A stretch of 64,000 nt of DNA. Origin: Clostridium pasteurianum BC1 (GTDB taxonomy: Bacteria > Bacillota > Clostridia > Clostridiales > Clostridiaceae). How positions within the stretch are numbered: position 1 is the stretch's first letter; each line of letters opens with the position of its first letter. The stretch lies in NCBI RefSeq assembly GCF_000389635.1, contig NC_021182.1, positions 1,488,001-1,552,000 of the forward strand. Direction: 5' to 3'. Shown in pieces: positions 1 to 12,598 of the stretch. The position numbers were made by a program, and so were the translations under genes. Under the pieces are notes generated by a model. That model was not told the origin of the DNA and searched no databases. It saw only the letters and a program-made list of their open reading frames with translations.

Positions 1-1
1 T

Positions 2-382
2 AAGGTTATAGAAGATTTTGAAGAATGTGGAACGGGTTTTAGGGCAAAGTATATAAAGGATACTTGCGAAAAAGTATATGAAAATAATGATATTTTACAG
101 TACATCTATAGTTGTGATGATGACAAATGCCACATAGAATTGCAAAAATTTATGGGGGTAGGACCTAAAGTAGCAGATTGCATAATGTTATTTTCCATGC
201 AGAAGTATTCTGCGTTTCCGGTAGATGTATGGGTAAAAAGGGCAATGATGCATTTTTATGTTGCACCAGATGTCTCATTGAAAAGAATAAGGGATTTTGG
301 AAGAAATAAATTTGGAAATTTATCAGGTTTTGCTCAGCAATATTTGTTCTATTACGCAAGAGAAAATAATATACTAGAGTAG
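2..382 (+). CDS. ogg: 8-oxoguanine DNA glycosylase, C-terminal part (cut by window edge)
   Basis: The reading frame is open from the first bases of the window, so this is the 3' part of a longer gene. The 126 visible residues contain the helix-hairpin-helix signature GVGPKVADCI, followed by FPVDVWVKRAM, whose Asp sits at the position of the catalytic Asp in the HhH-GPD superfamily. This arrangement is typical of OGG1-type glycosylases, which remove oxidised guanine during base excision repair. An internal TTG at base 140 could be mistaken for a start, but homology clearly extends upstream of it. The gene converges on a membrane-protein gene, with a shared hairpin between them. Confidence is limited only by the missing N-terminus. 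Confidence 0.85.
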   Translation, partial: KVIEDFEECGTGFRAKYIKDTCEKVYENNDILQYIYSCDDDKCHIELQKFMGVGPKVADCIMLFSMQKYSAFPVDVWVKRAMMHFYVAPDVSLKRIRDFGRNKFGNLSGFAQQYLFYYARENNILE

Positions 383-500
383 AAAATCTTCAAATATCAG
401 AGGTTTAACACTGGCTTTTATTCATATGTCAAAGGCTTCGTCAAAAATTACAAAAATACTAGTACAGAATAGTACCCATATGTATAGTGATGAATGAATT

Positions 501-539
501 AAAATCTAGAGCTAAGGGCTTATGCCAGCTCTAGATTTT
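501..539. terminator. Bidirectional hairpin terminator
   Basis: A 13-bp perfect inverted repeat (AAAATCTAGAGCT / AGCTCTAGATTTT) with a 13-nt loop lies between the convergent glycosylase and membrane-protein genes. The A-rich and T-rich arm ends would supply the U-tract in both directions. Confidence 0.75.
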
Positions 540-540
540 A

Positions 541-1209
541 TTATCTATATTTAGGACTATAGGAATACTTTATCTTTTTATGTATAATTCTATAGAGTAT
601 GTATAATATTAATCCAAATATTACGGACAATGATACTATTATAATTAAACAGTGTAAAAAGAATGATTCTGGAAGAATTAGGATTATAGGATCGGTTTTG
701 GGATCAAATAACCAAAAATTATTTCTAAATAATATTTTATGAAAATCATCAAAGTACTCTGTGAAATTTGTTAGGAGAATTGGTATTAAAATTAAAGGTA
801 AAGCCATTAGACTTATCCCTGATATTTTTAAATATAAATATGTTTTGTTTTTTATGGTAATAATAATTGAGATGATGATAAATAATAGGGAAAAATACAA
901 AAAATAATTCATAAATGCAAAAATTTTATGTACTTCAAAAAAATGTATTTTAGCATCAGTAGATGAAGTTAGCGTTGGAAGGGTGAAATCTGAAGGGGAA
1001 GATTCATTCAAGAAATTAATTACATAACTATAATTAGTCTTTATAGTGGCAATATCCAGGCCAGAATCTTGTTCTACATTTAAATTTACCACATCGTAAT
1101 AATAAAGTGGTTTAAAATTTGAAATAATTTTAGTAAAAAACATAATAGTAGCTAAAAATATAAATATTGACATAATTAATTGAAGTATTAAAAACTTTCT
1201 CTTAAGCAT
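541..1209 (-). CDS. TIGR01906/DUF1461-type integral membrane protein
   Basis: This 222-residue protein has an N-terminal hydrophobic segment (about 8–28), an extracytoplasmic-looking region to about residue 100, and three further membrane segments (about 100–120, 127–150, 190–212). The conserved stretch from about residue 150 contains FDDFHKIL, FDPKTDPI and LPESFF. This matches the clostridial and streptococcal TIGR01906 family (family assignment from recall). The function of the family is unknown. It reads as a single gene with a good ribosome binding site before ATG 1209, convergent with the glycosylase gene. Confidence 0.8.
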   Translation of the reverse strand: MLKRKFLILQLIMSIFIFLATIMFFTKIISNFKPLYYYDVVNLNVEQDSGLDIATIKTNYSYVINFLNESSPSDFTLPTLTSSTDAKIHFFEVHKIFAFMNYFLYFSLLFIIISIIITIKNKTYLYLKISGISLMALPLILIPILLTNFTEYFDDFHKILFRNNFWLFDPKTDPIILILPESFFLHCLIIIVSLSVIFGLILYILYRIIHKKIKYSYSPKYR

Positions 1210-1541
1210 ATGTATCTCCTATTCTAATAGGGCATTTTTAAAGAAATAAGCAATAAATATCACAATGTGATAAAATTGTATTTTCCTTTATAGGCCTACA
1301 TTTATATTTATAATTATATAGGTTTATGCGTAGTTTTAATATATATTTATTAAAATATTTGTTAAAATTATTTAAAAGTTAATTTTTATGTTAACATTTT
1401 AGAAATATTGAGAAAACAAGAGAAATTAACCAATACAAAGACATAATAGAAGATAATTTAGATTAACTGCCATAATTGAGCGTATTAATCCAAACTTAGA
1501 ATTTGCTTATATAAATAGTATTAATTATTATAATAATTGTA
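1210..1541. other. Intergenic region upstream of groESL
   Basis: About 330 bases of very AT-rich DNA between divergent genes. Apart from the promoter and CIRCE operator at its right edge I see no open frame or hairpin worth calling. Confidence 0.6.
1503..1534 (+). promoter_or_regulatory. Probable groESL sigma-A promoter
   Basis: A TATAAT box at 1529–1534 lies just upstream of the CIRCE operator. TTGCTT at 1503–1508 is a possible -35, but the 20-nt spacing is longer than ideal. The position next to CIRCE supports the -10 assignment. Confidence 0.5.
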
Positions 1542-1568
1542 TTAGCACTCAAGCGAGATGAGTGCTAA
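1542..1568. promoter_or_regulatory. CIRCE operator (HrcA binding site)
   Basis: TTAGCACTC and GAGTGCTAA are separated by exactly 9 nt. This is the complete consensus inverted repeat bound by the HrcA repressor upstream of groESL in Firmicutes. It lies 50 nt before the groES start and predicts heat-shock induction through HrcA. Confidence 0.97.
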
Positions 1569-1599
1569 CAGGTAAAATAATAATAAATTTTTTTAATAA

Positions 1600-3591
<1,992 letters not shown>

Positions 3592-3610
3592 TTTAATAAA
3601 TTTCAATTTA

Positions 3611-3649
3611 AAAATATCTCGTAAATTAAATTTTACGGGATATTTTTTT
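3611..3649 (+). terminator. groESL terminator
   Basis: AATATCTCGTAAA pairs with TTTACGGGATATT around a short loop and is followed by a T-run, 20 nt after the groEL stop. This is a typical rho-independent terminator. Confidence 0.85.
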
Positions 3650-3652
3650 ATC

Positions 3653-3790
3653 CCATGACTACCCACTCTAATACTCCCATCGCACTCTGTGAAAGTGGGA
3701 GTAAAGAGTAGCTACGTCCCTGGATAATTCATCTAAGCTTAGTGATGGTACAAATTTTCACTAAGTAAGATTCATCATTGATATTAAGAA
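3653..3790 (+). mobile_element. Orphan IS200/IS605-type end, omega-RNA-like relic
   Basis: Two hairpins lie in tandem downstream of the groESL terminator: ACTCCCA…TGGGAGT (about 3675–3703) and CTTAGTG…CACTAAG (about 3738–3773). The intervening motif, AGTAGCTACGTCCCTGG then TTCATCTAAG, resembles the structured right ends of clostridial IS605-type elements, where the TnpB guide RNA is encoded (from recall). No transposase or TnpB frame is attached, so this would be a solo end or excision scar. Confidence 0.4.
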
Positions 3791-5735
<1,945 letters not shown>

Positions 5736-5854
5736 AAATTATTTGCCCATTATAATGTATTTAATAGTATAATTATTTTAAATGATAACTTTAGTACGTA
5801 ATTGTGAGAAATTACGAATTGAAAAATGTTAATATAAATAATTGGGAGGAAAAT

Positions 5855-7387
5855 ATGAAAAGAGAATTAGTTTTAGTTATAGATTTCGGTGGACAATACA
5901 ATCAGCTTATTGCAAGAAGAGTAAGAGAACACAATGTATATTGTGAAATAGTTCCATACACATATTCTATTGACAAAATAAAAGAGAAGGATCCAAAGGG
6001 AATAATTCTTACTGGTGGTCCAAATAGCGTTTATGGAGATAATACGCCAAAGTTTGATAAGGAATTATTTGAACTTGGAATTCCAGTATTAGGTATATGC
6101 TATGGTCATCAGCTCATAACTCATACTCTAGGTGGTAAAGTAGAAAGTGCAGAAATCAGAGAATATGGAAAAACTGAACTTAATCTTTCTAAGGAATGCA
6201 AAATTTTTGATAAAATAGAAGAAAATAATATAGCTTGGATGAGCCACACAGATTATGTATCAGAACCACCAGCTGGTTTTACCATAACAGCGACTACTAA
6301 ACAGTGCCCTGTAGCGGCAATGGTAAATGAAGAAAAGAATATATATGGGGTACAGTTTCATCCTGAGGTAGAGCATACAGTGTTCGGAAAAGAAATGTTT
6401 ACTAATTTTTTATTTAAGCTATGTGACTTAAAGGGTGACTGGTCCATGTCTTCTTTTGCAGAAGGAAAAATTAAGGAAATTAAGGAAGTTGTTAAAGATA
6501 AAAAAGTTATTTGTGCGCTTTCTGGTGGAGTTGATTCTTCAGTAGCAGCAGTACTTGTGCATAAAGCTATAGGCAAACAGCTTACCTGTATTTTTGTAGA
6601 TCATGGTCTTCTTAGGAAAGATGAAGGAGATCAGGTTGAGGATATATTCAGAAAACAATTTGATATGAACCTTATAAGAGTGAATGCAAAGGATAGATTT
6701 TTAACTAAGCTTTCAGGGGTTAGTGATCCTGAGAAGAAGAGAAAAATCATAGGTGAAGAATTTATAAGAGTATTTGAAGAAGAAGCTAAAAAGTTAGGGG
6801 AAATAGCATATCTTGTTCAGGGAACAATCTATCCAGATGTAGTTGAAAGTGGTACTGCTACTTCAGCAACAATAAAAAGCCATCATAACGTAGGTGGACT
6901 TCCAGAAGATATGGAATTTAAGCTGATAGAGCCACTTAGAGAACTCTTCAAAGATGAAGTTAGAGCTGTAGGAGAAGAACTTGGAATACCTCATAAATTG
7001 GTTTGGAGGCAGCCATTCCCAGGACCAGGTCTTGGTATAAGAGTGCTTGGAGAAATAACAGAAGAAAAGCTTGAAATAGTTAGAGAAGCAGATGCCATTT
7101 TCAGAGATGAAATAGCAAAAGCAAAGCTTGATGAAACTATATGGCAGTACTTTGCATGTCTTCCAAACATAAGATCTGTAGGTGTTATGGGTGACGAGAG
7201 AACCTATTGCCACACAATAGCTCTAAGAGCTGTAACAAGTTCCGATGCAATGACTTCTGACTGGGCAAGAATTCCCTATGAAGTTTTAGATGAAGTGTCC
7301 AGAAGGATAGTAAACGAAGTTAAAGGTGTAAACAGAATTGTTTATGATGTAACAAGTAAGCCACCTGCTACAATTGAGTGGGAATAA
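5855..7387 (+). CDS. guaA: GMP synthase (glutamine-hydrolysing)
   Basis: GuaA aminates XMP to GMP using glutamine and ATP. The N-terminal class I glutamine amidotransferase domain carries the nucleophile motif GICYGHQ (about residue 80) and the catalytic FHPE. The ATP pyrophosphatase domain has the P-loop ALSGGVDSS (about 219–227), and the C-terminal dimerisation domain ends [11 protein letters not shown]. At 510 residues it is full length. The start is ATG 5855 after GGGAGGA. An upstream in-frame codon at 5804 would add residues that do not belong to the family. Confidence 0.97.
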   Translation: MKRELVLVIDFGGQYNQLIARRVREHNVYCEIVPYTYSIDKIKEKDPKGIILTGGPNSVYGDNTPKFDKELFELGIPVLGICYGHQLITHTLGGKVESAEIREYGKTELNLSKECKIFDKIEENNIAWMSHTDYVSEPPAGFTITATTKQCPVAAMVNEEKNIYGVQFHPEVEHTVFGKEMFTNFLFKLCDLKGDWSMSSFAEGKIKEIKEVVKDKKVICALSGGVDSSVAAVLVHKAIGKQLTCIFVDHGLLRKDEGDQVEDIFRKQFDMNLIRVNAKDRFLTKLSGVSDPEKKRKIIGEEFIRVFEEEAKKLGEIAYLVQGTIYPDVVESGTATSATIKSHHNVGGLPEDMEFKLIEPLRELFKDEVRAVGEELGIPHKLVWRQPFPGPGLGIRVLGEITEEKLEIVREADAIFRDEIAKAKLDETIWQYFACLPNIRSVGVMGDERTYCHTIALRAVTSSDAMTSDWARIPYEVLDEVSRRIVNEVKGVNRIVYDVTSKPPATIEWE

Positions 7388-7483
7388 AAAATAAAATCAC
7401 GTTAACGTTTTGTAGATCAACAGTTTTGAAATTTGAAAAGTATAAAACGTACTAAAAACGTATTAACATAAATCATCAAGTTT

Positions 7484-7516
7484 AAAGGTACACTACTAAT
7501 CCAGTGTACCTTTTAA
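7484..7516 (+). terminator. guaA terminator
   Basis: AAAGGTACACT and AGTGTACCTTT form an 11-bp stem about 100 nt after the guaA stop, ending in a T-rich stretch. Confidence 0.8.
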
Positions 7517-7602
7517 TATTTTATAAAGGGGATTCAATGAAGAAAATTTTCATTGTAGTTAGATTATTGACAGATATCTGTAGTGTATTTAGTTTTCTAA
7601 TA

Positions 7603-7887
7603 TTAAAAAGCATTTTTAAGCAATCCAACATGAATTGTTGTAATCATTACAAATATTAAAAATCCAGAAACAAGAAAGCTAAATAAAGCAATTAATTTTT
7701 GCTTCTGATAAATCAGTGAATTAATTCCAGATAGAAACATAGTGATAGCCACACTTCCCTGTGTCAAAACACGAAATGTAAAGCTGTTTCCATAAGTAAT
7801 GGATAATGCTGCAAATATAATAGTTAAAAGCGAAGTAATAATAAGTGCAATTGTAATCGGTAGTTTCTTTTTAAGCTCTATTTTCAT
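7603..7887 (-). CDS. Small three-helix membrane protein, function unknown
   Basis: This 94-residue product has hydrophobic segments at about 11–31, 39–57 and 66–88 and a Lys-rich N-terminus, which suggests a small inner-membrane protein. A ribosome binding site (AAGGAG) precedes ATG 7887. I do not recognise the family with certainty. It lies upstream-to-downstream with the Cys-containing 64-residue gene on the same strand and could be co-transcribed with it. Confidence 0.6.
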   Translation of the reverse strand: MKIELKKKLPITIALIITSLLTIIFAALSITYGNSFTFRVLTQGSVAITMFLSGINSLIYQKQKLIALFSFLVSGFLIFVMITTIHVGLLKNAF

Positions 7888-7939
7888 AAGTTTTAATCTC
7901 CTTTTTATTTTGCTATTAAGACATACAGAAGAGTGCTCC

Positions 7940-8134
7940 TTATTTTTTAGTTTTAAATTTTTTGGGCTTTTCCACTCTCATAGAAAGGATATGACCACAA
8001 TTTGTACAAATATCTGCTATTATTGCAGAACCAGTCCATATATGCTTAATTGGCACCATACATCCTTGACCAATCTGTCTTCCCTGACCAATTTCTGTAC
8101 ACATACAAATTGGATACTCTTGATTATTTTCCAT
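7940..8134 (-). CDS. Small Cys-containing protein with CxxC motif
   Basis: This 64-residue protein contains CMC near the N-terminus and CTNCGHILSMRVEKPKKF near the C-terminus, a half zinc-ribbon-like arrangement. The ribosome binding site (GGAGGT) and start ATG at 8134 look good. I recognise it only as a short conserved-looking Firmicute protein and cannot assign a function. It is followed on the same strand by the small membrane protein gene. Confidence 0.6.
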   Translation of the reverse strand: MENNQEYPICMCTEIGQGRQIGQGCMVPIKHIWTGSAIIADICTNCGHILSMRVEKPKKFKTKK

Positions 8135-8248
8135 AAGAATACCTCCAGCATTTATTTCATAATATTATAGGACTATATTAAGTTATATTGATAATTATAC
8201 CTTCAATTAAATGGTACTTCCAGATTTTATTATTACAAAATAAAAAAG

Positions 8249-8278
8249 ATGCACCACAATAAGGGGCGCACCTTAAAA
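8249..8278. terminator. Possible bidirectional hairpin
   Basis: AAGATGCACC and GGGGCGCACCTT can form an imperfect GC-rich stem flanked by A-runs and T-runs in otherwise AT-rich DNA. It lies upstream of a minus-strand gene, so its role is uncertain. Confidence 0.35.
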
Positions 8279-8410
8279 AATAAGTAAAAAGAGATTTATT
8301 TAAATTATTTACATATGTTAGAGTTTTATTCATAATTGGATAGCATTGCATTTGGGCATATGGTCATAGCATAATGTGAAATATCATGTTGTTAATGTAG
8401 AGGTGTAATT

Positions 8411-8530
8411 TTGAAAACTCTAAATAATATTAACTTAAAAAAGTTTTTTATACGTGGAGCTGTAATTATATTTTTTCTATACAACTTAGGATACGCAATA
8501 GGAGAATTTACTTATTACATTACTCACTAA
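8411..8530 (+). CDS. Possible 39-residue membrane peptide
   Basis: A short frame starting with TTG at 8411 after GAGGTG encodes a peptide with a Lys/Arg patch, then one hydrophobic segment (AVIIFFLYNLGYAIG). The site and membrane-helix pattern make a real small protein plausible, but there is no recognisable family. Confidence 0.35.
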   Translation: MKTLNNINLKKFFIRGAVIIFFLYNLGYAIGEFTYYITH

Positions 8531-8724
8531 AACAATTTTAAAATATAATAAAAAGGAGAGATTTTATAGTTACTCGTTTTTTAAAAAAATTGAATCATAT
8601 TCAATTCAATATTAAAAATTGTTGGAAGTTTAACATTTTTTTATATATTTTGTTAATATATTGATAATTAATGAATTATTTGTTACAATATAAGAAATTA
8701 TAGTGATTTATAAGGAGAGATAAA

Positions 8725-9066
8725 ATGGATTCTAACAAAGTGGATATGTTCATAGCTAGTACAGGTACTAAGTATTTACCTAATGAAAAATTAATGACAG
8801 TGAGAAGTAGAATTGAGACATTAGACGATAGTAAACTAATGATACTACAATCTTTAGATTATAAAGATCCAACAGTAGTTCTCATATTGTCTATATTCTT
8901 TGGTCATTTTGGAGTGGATAGATTTATTTTAGGACAAGTCGGATTAGGAATAATTAAATTACTAACTTTTGGAGGCTTAGGTATATGGACTATAATTGAT
9001 TGGTTTACTGCAATGAAAAGAACTAAAGAAAAAAATTACAACACACTTTTAGAAGTTATAATGTAA
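8725..9066 (+). CDS. TM2 domain-containing membrane protein
   Basis: This 113-residue protein has a soluble N-terminal part of about 50 residues. A TM2 domain follows: helix 1 with [15 protein letters not shown], a short turn, then helix 2 ending IIDWFTA. The G-(H/W)-F-G-x-DRFYLG-type motif defines the TM2 family, small two-helix membrane proteins of mostly unknown role. AAGGAGAG lies 8 nt before ATG 8725. It stands alone between intergenic regions. Confidence 0.85.
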   Translation: MDSNKVDMFIASTGTKYLPNEKLMTVRSRIETLDDSKLMILQSLDYKDPTVVLILSIFFGHFGVDRFILGQVGLGIIKLLTFGGLGIWTIIDWFTAMKRTKEKNYNTLLEVIM

Positions 9067-9357
9067 AAAAATAGTAAAAATTACAAATTATAAAAATGTA
9101 TTGAAATTATTCATAAGATTATTTTATATAAAGGAGTAGCTTATACAGTTATTCCTTTATGCTATCTACTTACTGTAATAAATTATATATTTTTCAATTA
9201 TATTACTTTATTTTCAGTTTTTATTTATTTAAACTTATGTAATTTTAGAATTTTAAAATTTATTATTGTACTAAACTTTTCATACATATGTTCATAATGG
9301 AATATAATACAATTTAAACCTATGGAATAATGTCATATCTTGTAAAATATTATTAGC

Positions 9358-9537
9358 TTATTTCTCTTTACAATCATTTAGAATTACAGCTTGTGCTACA
9401 ATTACGTCTTGTCCATTAAATGTACATGAAGGAGATCCATGCAATTTATAGCCTTCATCAAGTAATTTAGAAATTCTCTGACAAAAACTTGCATCATCCT
9501 TTCCAGTAATTAAACGATATCTAAGTTTATTCTCCAT
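9358..9537 (-). CDS. DUF1737-type small protein
   Basis: This 59-residue product contains YRLITGKDDASFC, then LLDEGYKLHGSPS and VAQAVI, the hallmark pattern of the DUF1737 family (from recall), whose function is unknown. A strong AAGGAGGT site sits 7 nt before ATG 9537. The coding frame is clean to its TAA at 9358. It is below the length at which many gene finders report. Confidence 0.75.
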   Translation of the reverse strand: MENKLRYRLITGKDDASFCQRISKLLDEGYKLHGSPSCTFNGQDVIVAQAVILNDCKEK

Positions 9538-9633
9538 ACAAATACCTCCTTGTAATCAATACAATAACAGTGATTATTTAAATAAATTATATCATTAATT
9601 CTAAAAGCAGGCTTTATTTTTCATATAAAAATA

Positions 9634-9653
9634 GGTAGCTCTGAGGAGCTACC
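9634..9653 (-). terminator. GC-rich hairpin
   Basis: GGTAGCTC and GAGCTACC form a perfect 8-bp stem with a 4-nt loop. A T-run follows on the minus strand, so it could end a minus-strand transcript. No matching upstream gene is evident. Confidence 0.4.
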
Positions 9654-10054
9654 ATCAAGTAGTTTGATTATAGGTACAATATTGCCATATTTATGGTGAT
9701 AAATCAATGTTATAAAAAGGTGTAGTTTTAATTAACTTCACATCCTCAGTATCACTATTAAGTATGGTTGGTGAAGTTATAAGGACACTTATAATTAACA
9801 AATTTTTAAAAAAAGTTTATATAGATATTCATTTAGTAAAGATAGAATATATATTAAATCTTTCTTTAGTTGTTAGTATAGGGAGTATACAGGTGTTTTT
9901 AAAATAAGATTGAAGGTAATTGATGAAATGGAAATGATTTGTACAAAATTTTTAAAAATGGAAAAATACTTTAATAAATTTGGCTCTGTCAAAATTAGAA
10001 GTAATATTGCTCAATATTAATGTATATAAAATATAGGAAGGAAGTGTATTAAAA

Positions 10055-10405
10055 ATGTCGCAACTTATGTTAAATACTAGATTACTTTCTATTGAAAAGT
10101 TACTGGCAATAGTATTTGCCCTCACGGGATTGGTATTTATGTTTTTAAGGGATAAGGAGGAGAATGTCTCAAATGCAACTAATAGTAAAGAATTTTTATT
10201 TTGTATATTTAAAGCTGTTGTGTATTTGCTATTAGCCCAGTACATATATAGGTATTATATTAAAAAAAGTGATATACCTATAATTGATTTCTTTACATTT
10301 ACCTTAGGAATTTTTGAGGGACTGCATAATTTATTGAATTCACTAGGCAACTGGGTTGTAGTTATAGTAAAGAGTTTTAGAGGCATGTTCTTTAGTAGAA
10401 ATTAA
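10055..10405 (+). CDS. Uncharacterised small membrane protein
   Basis: This 116-residue product has two clear hydrophobic segments (about 13–31 and 46–66) and a third weaker one near the C-terminus. AGGAAGGAAG precedes ATG 10055 and a terminator follows, so it has its own transcription unit. I do not recognise the family. An overlapping minus-strand frame looks like a shadow because it lacks a ribosome binding site. Confidence 0.6.
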   Translation: MSQLMLNTRLLSIEKLLAIVFALTGLVFMFLRDKEENVSNATNSKEFLFCIFKAVVYLLLAQYIYRYYIKKSDIPIIDFFTFTLGIFEGLHNLLNSLGNWVVVIVKSFRGMFFSRN

Positions 10406-10425
10406 AAGTAAATACAATAGCAAGT

Positions 10426-10457
10426 AAAAGGTATACTTTAATTAGGGTGTACCTTTT
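10426..10457 (+). terminator. Terminator of the small membrane protein gene
   Basis: AAAAGGTATACT pairs with GGTGTACCTTTT (two G-U pairs), about 20 nt after the stop codon and ending in T residues. Confidence 0.75.
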
Positions 10458-10506
10458 ATTCAATTGGAATTGAATCTTTATATTACATAATTAGTAATAA
10501 TAAAAA

Positions 10507-10547
10507 CACTATGAGATTAATACAATTTTAAATCCATTCTCATAGTG
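10507..10547. terminator. Bidirectional terminator
   Basis: CACTATGAGA and TCTCATAGTG form a perfect 10-bp stem between convergent genes, with T-rich sequence beyond the arms on both strands. Confidence 0.7.
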
Positions 10548-10653
10548 CCTTTATTTAAAAATAGTTTATAAGTTAATTATTAAAGTATTTAGTTTTGTGA
10601 ATATGTTAATATTGTTTGTAAATGTTTTCATAAGCAATATTTAGTTAATAAAT

Positions 10654-10968
10654 TTAATCTATTCTAAATACTCCAGCAAGTTTATACATACCATTCTTTA
10701 AATCTATTTTTATTGCATAGTTAGAACTTTTTTCATTATTATCATAGTCAAGGCAATAAACATAATCAAATTTAGCTAATGAAACTTCATTACCTTTATT
10801 TCTTCTTAAATTGTGATTACCACCTATAGTCCAACCTATAAAAGCATTATCAACGCTATTAAGAAGCTCATTCTTGGTGTCAAATATATAATTTTTAATT
10901 TGCTTTATTTCTTCTATTACATCCTTAATGTTTTTTTCTCTAACAGTTTTATCTATTATTAATTGCAT
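10654..10968 (-). CDS. Hypothetical protein, 104 residues
   Basis: A soluble, Lys/Asn-rich product beginning MQLIIDKTVREKNIKDVIEEIKQ, with a central FIGWTIGGNHNLRRN segment. There is no membrane segment or signal peptide. A GAGGGGGT site precedes ATG 10968. I do not recognise a family. It is isolated, with a hairpin downstream. Confidence 0.6.
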   Translation of the reverse strand: MQLIIDKTVREKNIKDVIEEIKQIKNYIFDTKNELLNSVDNAFIGWTIGGNHNLRRNKGNEVSLAKFDYVYCLDYDNNEKSSNYAIKIDLKNGMYKLAGVFRID

Positions 10969-11211
10969 TTTAATACCCCCTCAACCCATTATATTAATTA
11001 ACTTAGATAATATTATAATTACCTTTAAGTATATTATACAATATTATCAGAATTTTGTGAATATAAAATGTAAATGTTTTCATAGAAATATTAGTTTAGC
11101 TAAATATATAAGTTCCAATTAAAATTGTTCATTTAATAAATAACATTTAATTAGCAGCTACTTAAATGCAATAAATATTTTTTCTATTGTAATTTAAACA
11201 AAAAAATAAAG

Positions 11212-11240
11212 ACAGCTAAAAGGGTTCAGCTTTTAGCTGT
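11212..11240 (-). terminator. Terminator of the STAS-like gene
   Basis: ACAGCTAAAAG and CTTTTAGCTGT form an 11-bp stem with a 7-nt loop, about 35 nt downstream of the minus-strand stop. A T-run follows on that strand. Confidence 0.85.
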
Positions 11241-11274
11241 TTCTATAAGGAAAGGGAAAGTTATATATAAAAAA

Positions 11275-11547
11275 TTACATAATAGCTGTTCCGTGAACAA
11301 CTTTATTATAATTGTATATATCTGATAAATTTTTAACTTTAATACGTTGAAAGGATTTATCTCTATCTGCAGTGTACAAGAAATCAGAAAATAGATTATA
11401 GAAAAAAGTTGTGGGCACCTCATTAATACCAGCAAAATCAAGAACTACAGTATCATTATCATTAGCAAGGTTACTTTTTAATAAGATAGCATCTTCGCAA
11501 GTAAATTGTCCACCTATAATATTTTTAACATTTAAAACTTTTTCCAT
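11275..11547 (-). CDS. STAS-like (DUF4325-type) protein
   Basis: This 90-residue protein contains VVLDFAGINEVPTTFFYNLFSDFL, the strand-helix pattern of STAS-like DUF4325 domains, which are often linked to signalling or toxin-type systems in other bacteria (family placement from recall). I place the start at ATG 11547, which follows GGAGG at 7 nt, rather than the upstream in-frame ATG at 11565, which lacks a site. The role in this organism is unknown. Confidence 0.65.
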   Translation of the reverse strand: MEKVLNVKNIIGGQFTCEDAILLKSNLANDNDTVVLDFAGINEVPTTFFYNLFSDFLYTADRDKSFQRIKVKNLSDIYNYNKVVHGTAIM

Positions 11548-11845
11548 TTTTATTCCTCCTATCAACTTTAAAAAACTTTTTTTGTTTAATTTGTGTACTA
11601 ATCTTATGGTTCTATTATATAACAGTTTTTTGCACTTGTCAAATTTTTCACAATAATTTTTAATAATATTTTTAAAAATGAAATATTAAATTTATTTATC
11701 AATGAAAAGTATAGTTTATTGTGAATTTATATAGTTTATTGCAAATTTATTAATAAACTATCAATTACATTTTATAATATTTCTATATATCTGTTATAAA
11801 TAATACTATGTTAAAAAAAATTTACATTTTTTAATTTTAATCTAG

Positions 11846-11969
11846 GATGATGAATTGCAGTTATCGGAAAGAGTTTGAATCTGTGAGAAGTGTAATACCA
11901 CTGAAGAAAGAAATAAAAATGCAGCAGTGAATGCACGAAATGAAAGAATAAAAGTGTACAAGAAAAATA
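11846..11969 (+). pseudogene. TnpB C-terminal zinc-ribbon relic (IS605-type)
   Basis: The frame from 11846 reads DDELQLSERV, stop, ICEKCNTTEERNKNAAVNARNERI. TnpB tails normally contain a Trp before the first CxxC and D-R-D-x-N-A-A-x-N after the second, so the TGA at 11876 probably replaces a TGG Trp codon. The second CxxC pair is lost. No upstream TnpB sequence remains. I read it as the eroded tail of an IS200/IS605-family element. Confidence 0.5.
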
Positions 11970-12071
11970 AAAATATATATGTTTTATAAAGATGTATTTA
12001 AATTATTTACTGTATTTGTTAAAATACATATAAAATATATGTTGTATAAAAGATAAAGAGGAGAAATTAAA

Positions 12072-12503
12072 TTGAGAATAATAGTAGATGCGGATGCTTG
12101 TCCGGGACGAGAAATAATAGAAAAGGCGGCACAAAAAAATTATATAGAGGTAATTATGTATTGCGACATAAATCATATTTTAAAAAGTGATTACAGTAAA
12201 ATTGTCTATGTAGATAGTGGTTTTCAGAGTGTAGATATGAAAATCGTAAATGAAACTAAAAAGGGAGATATAGTTATAACTCAGGATTTTGGAGTGGCTG
12301 CAATGGTACTTGGTAAAAATGCCTATGCATTAAGTCCAAAGGGAAATATATATAGTAATGATAATATTGAAAGGCTTTTGTTTGAAAGGCATTTAGGTCA
12401 AAAGGTAAGAAGAGGTGGTGGAAGGACTATAAATGCTAAAAAAAGAAATAGTGAAGATGATAAAAGATTATATAATAGTCTTATAGAAATTATAGAAAAA
12501 TAA
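12072..12503 (+). CDS. yqxD: YaiI/YqxD family protein (DUF188, PIN-like)
   Basis: This 143-residue protein starts MRIIVDADACPGREII and contains DIVITQDFGVAAMVL and a basic KVRRGGGRT segment near the C-terminus. All are conserved in the YaiI/YqxD family, which has a PIN-like nuclease fold but no settled function. The start is TTG 12072, eight bases after GAGGAGA, and matches the family N-terminus. A hairpin separates it from the convergent pullulanase gene. Confidence 0.9.
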   Translation: MRIIVDADACPGREIIEKAAQKNYIEVIMYCDINHILKSDYSKIVYVDSGFQSVDMKIVNETKKGDIVITQDFGVAAMVLGKNAYALSPKGNIYSNDNIERLLFERHLGQKVRRGGGRTINAKKRNSEDDKRLYNSLIEIIEK

Positions 12504-12584
12504 GCTACAAGGCCCTTAAATTTAATGACTTACAAACTTAAGATTAATATCTTATAAGTTAAGAGAAATAAGGCCCTACAGCTT
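12504..12584. terminator. Extended hairpin between convergent genes
   Basis: Outer arms GCTACAAGGCCCTTA and TAAGGCCCTACAGC enclose an inner stem (AACTTAAGAT/ATCTTATAAGTT). The nested structure sits exactly between the convergent yqxD and pulA genes and likely terminates both. Confidence 0.65.
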
Positions 12585-12598
12585 TATTAATATAAATT

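Noticed and set aside
9952-10245. Minus-strand frame overlapping the 116-residue membrane protein
   Set aside because: It has no ribosome binding site; the plus-strand frame has one and is followed by a terminator.
11876-11878. In-frame TGA as a selenocysteine codon in a small Cys protein
   Set aside because: The flanking sequence matches a TnpB tail with TGA in place of a Trp codon. No SECIS-like hairpin follows and the second CxxC is lost.
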